From contig BSBN01001807.1 in assembly GCA_027924645.1 (NCBI GenBank), positions 14,526,001 to 14,590,000 of the forward strand: a stretch of DNA of 64,000 nucleotides, written 5' to 3'. Each line of letters begins with the position of its first letter. Position 1 is the stretch's first letter. Made by a program: the position numbers and the translations under genes. The stretch comes from Cunninghamia lanceolata. Lineage: Eukaryota > Streptophyta > Pinopsida > Cupressales > Cupressaceae. The notes under the pieces are model-generated. The model saw only the letters and a program-made list of their open reading frames with translations, did no database searches and was not told the DNA's origin. Below are positions 40,101 to 52,100 of this stretch, piece after piece.

Positions 40101-43100
40101 GTCTTTAACTCCTCGAATGCCTTCTGATGTTCATCGGACCATACAAATTGAACTCCCTTCCTGGTCAGCATATCAAGTGGGTAAGATATCTGAGCAAAAT
40201 TCTTTATGAACCGCCTGTAGTATCCGACATGGCCAAGGAATGATTTTATTCTTGTGATGTCACTGGGGGCTTCCATCTCCACGATCACCCGTATCTTATC
40301 CGAATTTGCTTTCAGTCCCGCTTTGCATACAATGTGACCCAACAACTTCCCTTATGGTACCATGCGGATGTGTTTGTCGATCGCTATAAATTGACCAATC
40401 ATCCAAAAATGCCTTAAAATTCCCGACTGACATTTTGTCAAAGATATGCAAGATGATTCTTTGAAAGGTTGCTGGCGCATTACAGAGGCCGAACGGCATC
40501 CAATTGTATGCGTAGACCCCATCCTCTACCACAAATGTCGTCTTAAGTTTATCTTCCTCCACAATATTGATTTGGTTATACCCCGAGAATCCATCCATGA
40601 ATGAATAAATTTTGTGACCCGCAACTTCTTCCAAAATTGAATCTGTAAACGGAATGGGAAATGGATCCTTGATAGTAACTGCATTCAGGCATCTAAAATC
40701 TACACATATCCTAATCTGCCCACCCTCTTTCTTGAGTGATATGACAATGGGTGAGACCCATTCACTGGTTTCTACCTTGAATATAATTCCGACTTCCAAC
40801 ATCTTCTCGATCTCCTCCTAGACTCTGGCCGCATAATTTCTATTTATTATGTATGGTCGTTTTCTCACAGGACGTACCCTTGGTATTAGTGAAATCCTAT
40901 GAACACATAGTTCTGGAGGGATTCCTTTCAAGTCCTTGTATGTCCAAGCAAACGCCTCCTTGTATTCCATGAAGATCCTGAATGCCGCTGCTTTGAGGAC
41001 GGGATTCCAATCATCCCCTACTAGTATTACTCGAGGGTTACTGTCTTCACCCAGATTTAGTTTCTTCATGGATGGTTCCTCGTACTTGATCTTCCCCTCA
41101 GCTCCAAAGTTGTGAGCGGGTGTACTGTCTATCTCAGCTATCCCTTCTGTGTATTCCCCAAAGGCGGTCGAGAAGCTGTGTTGGTCACCGCTTCCTTCCA
41201 TTTTGTCTTCCTTTTGCTCTCTTCCATCACCTTCTGTGTCTGCATTCACCCGAGAGTTCTCGCCGGTCTCCTTTATCAAGATCATGTTACATTCTGGCTT
41301 GAAGAACTGAGTCTTCCATCTGCCAATGAAAAAGCCCACTAAAGGAATTAGTTTCATCCTCAGAACATTCTTGTAATTTTAATACTCCTTCCTCATCAGG
41401 TTCCATTGGTCCTCTGCCAACTGACTCCCCTCCGTCTGTATCGGAATCTGATGCTAATCCTTCACTTACAGCCTGTGTTCTTAGATCTATGACAATCTTC
41501 TTACCTTTGTTTTCTATCAACAAGGTGTTCTTTTTCCAGTTGTGGTTGGCCTTGGCAACTACCAGCCACCCTCGACCGAGTAATGCATCATACGACGCAT
41601 TTTGTGCTATTATGACTACAAAGTTTAACAGAAAGGGTTGGGTGCCAATCTTCATTTTTTGAGCCATTAGCACTCCCAACGCTTTAATTCCGTGCTGATC
41701 TGCTCCCACTAATTGGAAATTTTGTGGCCATAAGGTAGGTTTTCCCAAGCACTTCCATGTATCTTCTGTTAACACATTCACTCTGGATCCTCCATCGATT
41801 ATTGTGTTCGTCAGGTAGCATCCACCGATTGACATGTGCACGACGACTGGATTCTTCCCATTGTCAACTGCCAACAGCCTCGGGTCAATGACTTGTTCTC
41901 CCTTCGGCGGTGGCTCCACTATGACGTCCTCGTCTTTTGTATCCCCGCTTAGGTTTCCTTCCATTGCCTTAGAAATTGCCATTCTTAGTTGTGGCATGCT
42001 TTGTAGAAGATCCGCCATCCTAACAGATACAGTGGTCTGCAACACCTCATTTACAATATTCTTGTCTGACTCTGGTTGTACGGTGGTTATTCTTCTGTTT
42101 TTCCCTTTTGTTTCCATCGCCATCTCTACTTCTTTTCTGGCATCCCGGAGTCTCTCCTCGGTTCTGGGATCTGGGTAAGTGGCCTTTTTCCATTGTGCTC
42201 TAGTGACAACAAGGATTTCTTCCTCATTTTCCTCGACATTGATCAAGTTCACCCCTTTCTGGTTTGGGCAATCTTTTTCTTCATGGTCTCCGGGCCCACA
42301 CCACTTGCATAATGCATTTGTTTTGCTCTGATTGTTGTTCGAGCATTCCCTTGCAAAGTGTCCCCATTCATTACATTGTCGACACTGTATCATGGGTCGT
42401 GCCTTACTATCGTACCGTAATCTGGTTCTGGGGCTATTGTTGTTACTTCTTCCATTGTTTCGATAACCTCTCAAGGATGCATTGGGATTCTGGGGTTTCG
42501 GAGGTGTAGTTGATGGAGTTGACGACTCTCCTTGTGTGAAGAGTACCTGAGTACTTCTTGCTTTTAGATTGAATGGGCATTCCTTGATTGAATGTCCCAT
42601 CACTTGGCAAATATCACAAAATAGCTTCTTTGGACAATTTGCTTTTATGTGTCCTTCCCCGTTACAATCTGTACACCACAGTTCTCGGCCTTCTTTGGTT
42701 GTTTCTTTATCAGCCTTCAACTCTTTCATCATGCGAATCATATCCTTAGTGCCTGGATGGTCTTTGACTCGCCGTCACTGCTGTCATCATCCGTACTCTC
42801 ATCATCCTCGGTCCTTCTCTTACTCCGGAAGGATGTCTTGTTCTCGCTTTCTATATCCATCACCCGATTGTACGCTTTAGCGTACGATGATGGCAATACA
42901 ACTTTCATTTTTTCCTCAATGACGAAAGTAGTCCTTCGATGAACCATCTCTTCTTGAGTCCATCGGCCGGCTGGGTTTCCAATTTTCTGAGCAATTCTTT
43001 GAGCCTCCCATTATATGCTCACATTTTCATTTTTTCCTTGTTTGGTGTTGTAGATTTCAGCTACAATCTCGTTATCATCTCTTAGAAGCCTAAACTCATT

Positions 43101-46100
43101 CTCGAAGGCTTTCCTCAATCCATCCCATGAGGCCTTTTGTGCTACCTCTAGATCTGTATACCAGTCAATAGCTATACCTCTTAGCATTGCTAGGAACACT
43201 CTCACCCAGTAATCTTCGTCTTCTTGTCCATTTGCCACCCATATAGTTTCACAAGTTTTACAATGCCGGACAGGATCCTCTGACCCGTTCCCCATAAACT
43301 TTGGCAATTTCTGCCTTTCACTTGCCGGTGGAGTCACCATCTTTCTCCCGGGATGCCCTCTCTATGTCTTTGACCCGACTGGACTGGTTCTACCATGTCG
43401 TTCCAGTGTCTTCCACACACTGTCGGCCACGTACGGTTCCTTCCCACGTCCGTTCTCGACGTCCTCTACACTTTGAGTCACCTCTGGTTCTCTTTGGTAC
43501 TCCCTCTGCGCAGGGGTCTTGGGCTCAGGTCCTCTGATCCTCAGCCCTTCGTCTGAAATGGACAATGCTACAATACGGCGTATGCTATCTTCTAGCTGTT
43601 CTGTCAATTTCTTCCCATTTTCTTTTTCTCTTGTTATTGGTGTTGTAAAGTTCTGTTCATCAACTCCCTCACTGTAGAACTCGCCAATATCTTGATTTAT
43701 TTCTTCATGTCGTTCATTCCCTTTTTCAATAATCTATTTTAATCTTTTTCTACGTTCTTCTTGTTCTCTTAATCTTAGTGCTCTTCTCAATATTTCTTCC
43801 GATGTTTCTTGCCCAATTGGTATTTTATTCTTATCCTTATTAAGTTGTATGGGCATTAATAATGCTTACACTTTTTAGTTGTACGACGTGCGACGGCGAT
43901 TGGCGTCACGCTCTTCCTCCTCTTGTTTCATACGCTCCTCATACCTCCTGAGTACTTGTTGTCGTCGCAATTCCCTCTCTTTCTTGTCAAAGGTCTTGGA
44001 AGGTTATCAGATTCCTTGCCAGGAGTCGAGGGATGCGATTCAAAAGATTGTCCACTTCACTATTGACACGCAAGTTTTTATCAATAATTTCTTCCGAAAC
44101 CTCCCTACGGATGGATTCGTTCCTTACTGCCCGACTGACAACAGCCACAAGTTTACCAATTCCTGCGTTAAATCATCTTCTTGGCTCCTTGGTTCGTTCT
44201 CTTCCCTGTCACTTCCCTCTCATTCTTCTTGAATATCTCGTGCTATTATTTCTACTTGCCTTCTATTTTGTAATTCCTCGTTGGTGTGGATCGGTTGCCC
44301 CATTATGTTGCCATCTTCATTTTGTATTTTTCTTGACCCTGAGTACACCTGACGGTTTGCTCATCCTGATACCACTTGTCCGATGGTCTCCAACGATTCA
44401 ACTTGTCATCGCCAACCAACTTGTCATCCGATGGTTTCCGACGACTCAACTTGTCATGGACTTGTCACCCTCGACCCATTTTCGAACAAGCAACGGCGCC
44501 AAATGTTTACCGCAATATGGTGAGTTTCACAGAATATGAAGTAAACAGAAATAAAGTAGTAATATAGTGTATCATACGAACAGAACATAATTACTCAGAA
44601 TGGACCATTGTATTCATTCCTTGATTCACAGAAAATATTACAATGTTCATGACAGCAACATACATATCTCATTATGACTCCAATGTCTGCATATTAACTC
44701 TTATCAAATCACGTGTCCTGACTACAATGCATTGACGCTTTAAATACTTATCGCCAAGGTTGGTTGTGATGCCAACCATTGGTACCGACTCCAAACTACC
44801 CGACCGTCGGTTGGTACTGACAACTAATTACATTGTTTATTCACTTAAACTAATTTGCTGTCTACATGGTTTGCCATATAAGATGGAAATCAGCTTTTTG
44901 AAGATTTATACAAGCTTTTTGGATGATATTCTTTGCTGTTTACTGACCATACAATTTAGTATTTATTGTGCAGAGTTTTTTGAGTGATTTTTAGGTGTTG
45001 GAAAGTAAAAATCTCTGGAGTTTATTTGCAGTTTCTGATTGAAGTTTCAGAAGTATTAATGTAGTACCATTCATAACAAGCTGCAGCACTTTTAGTGGAG
45101 TCTTAACATCATTTTTGTTGTCCGTACAGGCTTATACTGGCCGCCACACGTTGCAGATTGGTCCGTACAGAGTCTACAGACTTAGAGGGTGGGTGATCAG
45201 TTTGGGTTGGTGCTGTATTAACTGTTTAGTAGCTGCAGTACTTATTTCCAGGCATCCTTATAGGCTAGATTGCAGCACCTTTGGTGGTATTTGATCAGCC
45301 CAGTTTGTCATTCTCTTTCAGGCCCAGATCGCAGCATCTCTGAGGTATCATTTCAGCCCTAGTTTTCTGTACTGTTTAGGGTACAAACTGTACAAGTTTG
45401 AAGGAAGGTTTTTAGAATTTGTGATCATTTGGTGTTAGCGGTTTAAGGCAGAAAACTGATACTTGGTTGAAGTTTTCAGTTGATATTTTATATTGCAGCT
45501 AACAGTGCAGTTTGTTATTGTTATTCTTCACGCCTCTGTTAGTTCATTGACTTGATTGATGATTCAAATTAATTTAAGAAGTGGCTGCTGCCAAATCTGA
45601 GATTATATTTAATGACTCTGTAAATCTAGATGGTTCAACCGCCAGATAAATATTCGCTTGTAAGGATCTTGGTCAGTTCAACCACCTAATCTCTCTTTGT
45701 TTGTAATTCATTATCAACAATTTTGGCTTGATTCGGAACCGGATGATATAGTCTACCATTTTGGCATTGACACAATTCCGTTTGTTATTGCCGTTTCATG
45801 TTGATCAGGTCTGCTTGTTATCTGCCAATTTGGCATGGTCAGACCTGCTTGTAATCTACCAATGGCATTGATCGGAAACTGTATATCATTATCTGACAAT
45901 TTGGCATTGATCAATTCTGTTGCTTTCTCTGCCAGTTGATACTGTTTGTAAACTGGACAGCATGCCGCCAGTAAAGTTGCATTGTTCTGTTTATTGTTCT
46001 CATCCCAATCTCCATATGCTCTCTCTCACCTTGCCCACATCGAAATCTTGGTGATCAGAGAGATCTAAGGTTTGAGTTGATCGTATAAAGTTTTGGTGAA

Positions 46101-49100
46101 ATTGTGCTAACAGTCGAGTTAGGGACATTACAAATGGTATATTATTGCAGCACCAAATATGGTGTCTCTCAATCCCAAGTAGTACCTTCAAGAGAAGGTT
46201 GTGTACTTGGAACATTGCAAGGAACAAAGAAATTGGTGGAGAATGTAAATGCCTAGAGCTCTCCTCAGTGGAGGAATGTCGAGTCCATGGGACAATAAAA
46301 GAATCTCCAAATGACTGAGGGTTGGTCATGGAATTCATCACCAATGCCACTACTTCCTTGTCCTCTTCCTTTCAATTTGCCTCTCCTTGTAGCTTCCATT
46401 GTCCTCTTCCTTTCAATTTTCCTCTCCTCATAACTAGAAAGTAGGGCATTCATTTTTCTTCTCGCTTCTTCAAGCACTTGAGGACACAACTCAACATCCT
46501 AGCCAACAATCAAAGCAAGATGGAATCTTAATCTACTGATACCTCCTCTCATATCAAACCTGCAAAATTGCAGGTCACAATGACCTTGGTCTCACCCAAT
46601 GTGTCGTGCTTCCATGCAGGGTCCTTCCCTCTGCTGCCTTCCATTGCTACTGCTGATTCTGAAAATTGAAAAAAACAGAAAATGAAATTTTGAAAAAAAA
46701 AAAAGAACATTAGAAAAATGAAACAAAACAAACACAACAGGAAGGGTTGGGAAAAACAGAAAATTTCAGCAGCATAACAGCAGGGTTTTCATTGTTCAGC
46801 TTCAGCATTTGAAATTTTGAAAAATAAAAGGAAAAAAAATAATAGAAACAAAAGTAAATACCTTCGCCAGTGCACTCCAATTGTTGATTCAATCTTCAAA
46901 TCAGACCTCCAATCACTCTGCTCTGCTCAGCTTGCACTTGCTGAAGAAGAAAAATGACGAGAAAAAAATAAAAAATTAAATGGGTTTTAAAACCCCTACT
47001 CACAGATCTGCATGCAGAACTTGCCTGAGTCCACGGTCTAAACTCATGAGAGCTTGCGCAGAACTCAACTCACAAGTCTGCGGCAGGTTACTCGCCTATG
47101 AGAAAAACTCGCAAGCTGGAGTGAGTCAAGCTTAGAGAACTCAACAAGTTTAACTATGAGTAAGTCCTTTAGCCTAATGCACTCTGATATGTTCAAAGAG
47201 GTCAAACCAATTGCACTTCCAAAGTATATTACGAATTCCAAGGAGAGAAAACACTATGTTGAAAATGTGGCTATGTTGAGAGCTGATATAGAGGTAGAAG
47301 GACCATCTTAGGATGTAGTAGAAGAACTGGATGACAGAAAAGGAGGAACAGAAGTGGACATTGACATTACTTAATCAACATGTAAAAAAACACTATCGGA
47401 GGAAGCATGGTATGATTATGACTAAATCTTAGGATCACCTATGCAAAATAAGTCCTTGCAACAACTGTTAACTAGATGATAGATTCAGCAATGCTATTCA
47501 AATTCGCAGTTGAAAGAGGGCAAAATTGGTCAACAAATAGTGGTGGATAAATCAAGCAAGTTTGTGGATCAAACTGTTAACAAACAGAAAATCAGGCAGG
47601 AGGTATGGGCAAAACAAATGGATGTCATGACATCTCTTGTTGCTAAAAAGATTCAACTCACCATTGTGATTGCACTAACTGCAGCAAATGATGACACCAC
47701 TAATTATGCATATCAGGTCAGTTACTCTTTGATCCAAAAAGCCAATTAGTATCACCACATGAATGAGGTATTGTGGTCATTTAGGGTTGAAGAGAAGAAA
47801 GCAGAGGATGCGGTCAATGCCAAAATTAAGACTAAATTAGAATTTTATAATTGTACCAGACCAAACAGAAGTTAGTAGATGCAGAAATTGCCAGGGCAGA
47901 ATCAAAAAAGGTCATTGTGCAGCAAGATGTGTTACTACAAAAAGTTCAAACTTCAAATAATAACCATGTTAAGCATAATTGAAGGCATGAAGGTTGTTAT
48001 AGAAAAATTGAATAACTCCCTGGCTGCATGTGAGAAAGAAAACATGCGTCTGTATTGAGATAAGCGAATTTGAAGAATCCTTCACAAAATCAGTTTAACT
48101 TCAAGATACATCCATGGGAGACCATCCAAATCATGCATTTCTGTGGAGTTCCATTAAGAGACGGGACCACTACTATCATGTTCACAAGGATCTAATGGTT
48201 TATTGGCTCAGCATGGGTCAAACAAATAACAACAGGATACTAATGATTCAGTTCATCTTACAGATCCATGCGATGCAGAACCCCAAACAGACCAGTGTAA
48301 TGAGGCTTTGAGTACATCTCATAAGATGGTCATGGCAGTACAAGGACAAGTTGCACAGCCCCATCTAGGACATCCTGAAGAATGCAAATATTCCCTGACC
48401 CACAAGAATCAAATATACAGGAATCTGTCTAAAAATTTTGGGGTGCATGGTATAAACAACTTAATAAGTTAATGGGTACAAGGATAGATTAGTGTTACCA
48501 GTAATCTGTTTATGTTAAGCTGTCTCAAGACAACTAATTATATTTTGGTAAATGAAAAGATATCATCAAATTTGTAAACTTTGATGATCACCTTTGGACT
48601 CGTATTTGTATTCACTTGTTTTGATATTACATCATTGTTCTATTGCAATGTATATCTGTTATTTGCATATTGTGCATACTACTGTATTCTGTTATATTTC
48701 TGCAATTATATATGTTTATATCCTTTCCATATAAGCTGTAAAGAGTACTTCAGAGTTCAGACACTATACATGTTTACAAATTGCATGTAAAGATTATCAC
48801 ATAGCTAATAGATATCAAGTCAGGAGGAACATATTGAGATTGTAATAAACTTCAAAAAATAGATTATTCAGCAACAAAAGCTCACCTTTTTTCGGCATGT
48901 TTGAGCTGACGGACAAGGGCCTGGATGGCATATCTCAGGGCAGAGATGTGTGCAATTTGGCAGCTTCCTAAAAGACCAAAAAATCCATTAGTCACATAGT
49001 ACAGCACAGAAAGCGGAGGTAGAAAATTTTCAACTATGAGAATATTCTACTAACCCACTTATGCAGAACCAATGAAACAGACAAAACACCATCCAAATGT

Positions 49101-52100
49101 TCAAACTGAAGAAAAAAACCATGCTAAAACTGCACATATCTTTTGCTGCCAGTTAAAGAATCACCCCTTTCTAGTTTGTCCATGGAATATTCTTAAGAAG
49201 CACAATTTTCAAAGTCCTTTGAAAAGAACTACTCCAAGGAACATAGACAAATAAGTTTGAACAATTGTGCTTGGTAGTGCATTTAACATGTTTAATACTA
49301 TAAAGGAATTTAAGGAGGAGTCATCAAAATGCCAAGTTCTATGCCAGCATAGAGAATCGAGATGAGTCCTCACAATCTGGAAGGGTTCCTTTATTCTATT
49401 ACAAACACTATCTTCATATGCCAAACATAAAGGTGACAGCTAGCAAACGGCAAGCTCCACATTAGTATCCTCACTAAGTTACCTAAGGTATCTCCCAATA
49501 TGCCTATACAATAAGGTAAATAGCACAGAACAAATGAAAAAACATTATGAGGACAAGTAATGGCTCCAAAAATGCACTAGGAAGCCAACACAAATCAAGC
49601 CATTATTGTCCTTACCCAGTAACTGGTAAGGCACAGTCATGTCCTCAACTCACCATTCGGAAAAACAACATATAACCTTACCACAGAGAAAAGGCATGGC
49701 AATCTATCTTACATCTTTTCTTGTAATCTATTTGAACCACAAAAATGCCTTTTTTATGACTTTACAAACAGGTGGCGCCTCTTCCAAGAGAAAAGACCCT
49801 ACTGACAAATGGAATCTCAAAAAACCAATTATGGCATGAATCCCTTGGTTATTTAAAATATCCCTGTCTCAAATTGATGTGCATATTGAATTTGGTGCAT
49901 GGTCTTCTGAAATTAGTTGCAGATAAATGTTGTGAAGCTTGCAGCACAGGGAAGCATCACAGAGACATCTAAGAAGGCATGGACAGCATAGCAATTAGAG
50001 TTGATGCACAAATATTTTTGGTCTATGCCAACTACCTCACAAGGGAAAAAACAAACTACATTACTTTCATTGATGACATGTCAAGGATAACTTGGATCTA
50101 TCTCCTTAAGAACATCTCAGAAATGTTTGAGGCATTCAAGGAGTTGAAAGAGGAAGCAAAAATGAAAGTGGTAAGAAAATCTAAGTCCTACGAGCAGATA
50201 ATATGGGTTAGTACATCTCTAAGGAGTTTGCAAAATTTTTAAGGAAAGGAGTAAAGAGACAGGTAACAACTCCACACATACCTAAACAAAATGAAGCAGC
50301 AGCAGCAAGAATGAACAGAATTTTTATAGAGAAGGCCAAATCAATAATGAAGGCAAAAGACAATCTCCATGTTTTGGGGAGAACCAATCAGGTCTCAAAC
50401 TGCTAGACAAAGAGAAGTTAAACAAAGGATGTTAAAGATGTCACACCTGAAGATGGACAAGCAGAAAACTCATTGTTGATCATCTTAAATTTTTAAATGA
50501 ATTGCCTAAATGCATGACAAGAAAGATTAAATTGAAAATGTGAACACAAAACTGAGATTATTTATGCCATGAATGCACAGAAATAACACCGAATAATATG
50601 CAATACTATATTGTTCATTGGGATTTCATTCATTCGAGATGATATTATATTGATTGCATTTAGCTTTATACTAGCCTTTTTCTATCAACTACCCAAACTA
50701 TCTTAAGCAACCTCCATAGAGGAATGTAACTCCCACTTAACTACAAACATTAATTTATTTACTAACTTTTATTTATTAACATACTAACATGTTAATTTAT
50801 TATTTACTTATCTAACCTATATACTATAGATGTAATATTAATTCCAACATTCCCCCCCTTGTTACATCAATCCGAACAAAGGATGGAACATTGCATGGAC
50901 TGAACATAGCAGGCCATTTGAAAATCCGATGAAGTGCCTCCACCAAATCTCCTTGCTCACCCAATATACACCAAACTGATCGCATCAGCGGATGTTTTGA
51001 TTGTCAAACCTGCAAATCCTCTGTACCACATGAGGGAACCAATCCCAATCACAACTCTCCTCTGTGAGTCCACCCTCCTCTAATTGTGTCAAAATCTCTC
51101 CTCCAGTGCCTACACATTAAAGAACAACTCTCCTCTGAGAGTCCACTTTCCTCCAAAAGTGTCAATATCCCTCCTTCAGTGCTGTCGAAACCAAATCCCT
51201 CCGATGTACAGCAAGAACAAAACTAATGTAGATACACTAACCCCACCTTATTTCAGAGGTTACACTATTCACATATACTACCAAGAATTGCCAAGCCCCC
51301 CCTTGCTCCATGAAGGCACACAAATGTGGTGGTGCTTCTCAAACAATCTACCATCTCAAAGCAAGAAACTAGCTCGAGATCTGGAAATCATCCGACCTCC
51401 TTTGTCCTCTAGCCTCCTATGTGATCCTATTACACTTTATCCATTTGATGTCACATCAGACTCTCCAATAGCGCAAGCATGTGAGTCTCTAAAATCTCTA
51501 TCAAGTGTATCATTGATGGTCCCAAGCATAAAAGCATAATGTGAAGTAGCCATGTGGCCATATGCAAAAGTGAAAATTGAGTGTCAGTTTCTACCAGTAA
51601 TGCACCCTTTTACAATGTGACCAAATTATGTAAATACAAAAAAATCCTTATAACTCCTTCCCAACAAAGCATTTATTTCTTCATAGTTCACAACTTCACA
51701 CATTAACCTTATCAATGCATTACAAAATCTCAAAGACTCAAAAATATAGAAATAAACCCCACACCATCCAAAAATGACAAAATCCCTTATTCCTCCACAC
51801 AAATGATGTTTATAAAAACTTGTCAATTTCACCACCCCCTTCTAAATGTTTGACCATATCAAAAATTCAATCGCTTGTACAAAACTAAAAATCCCTTCTC
51901 TAAAGTTTTGATCTCTCTTCAAAATATTGTCTTTTCAATTATTCAATCACATGCCTCCTCAAAATAAAAGGAAAAGCAATTATTTCTTACCTAAACCTCT
52001 ACACCTCCACATAGGCATCCAATAAAAATGAGATGAAAGAACTTCAATGTAAAAACAAAATTTACCACTTGCCTCCAAACTAGGTAATTTTCTTTTAATA

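Larger units (their letters stand above)
34211..44866 (-). mobile_element. Ty3/gypsy element with two extra downstream genes, decayed but full length
   Basis: LTRs 34211-34575 (365 bp) and 44504-44866 (363 bp), plus-strand TGTTTACC...GTCTACA. Target duplications are TGGTC (34206-34210) and TGGTT (44867-44871), one transition apart. The primer site starts TGGCGCCGTTGC and the purine tract is GAGGGGGGGATAGA. Order along the minus strand: gag with four zinc knuckles, protease, RT, RNase H, integrase without chromodomain, then two additional genes before the 3' LTR. At least ten in-frame TAG, a few TGA/TAA and several frameshifts make it inactive. Confidence 0.93.
33150..46132 (+). mobile_element. 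solo LTR (about 2.3 kb) split by a nested gypsy element
   Basis: It starts TGTCATGTTCCC at 33150 and ends GGGACATTACA at 46132. Target duplications are AACGG (33145-33149) and AATGG (46133-46137), differing by one C/T. Taking out the gypsy element (34211-44866 plus one TSD copy) leaves about 2322 bp. A promoter-like CTATAAAAGG lies near 33497. On both sides the hAT coding frame resumes, so no internal region was left behind. Confidence 0.85.
24166..46644 (-). mobile_element. hAT transposon relic split by two nested insertions
   Basis: Three minus-strand pieces of one hAT transposase (46644-46133, 33149-32957, 25605-24166) are separated by a solo LTR (33150-46132) and a non-autonomous LTR element (25606-32956). 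Removing each insertion together with one copy of its target duplication brings the coding pieces together in the expected hAT order. Terminal inverted repeats and the 8-bp hAT target duplication were not identified. Confidence 0.82.

Noticed and set aside
46135..46148. TGGTATATTATTGC after GGGACATTACA, looking like a primer binding site
   Set aside because: The sequence is hAT coding DNA (minus strand NNIPF) flanking a solo LTR; the resemblance is chance.
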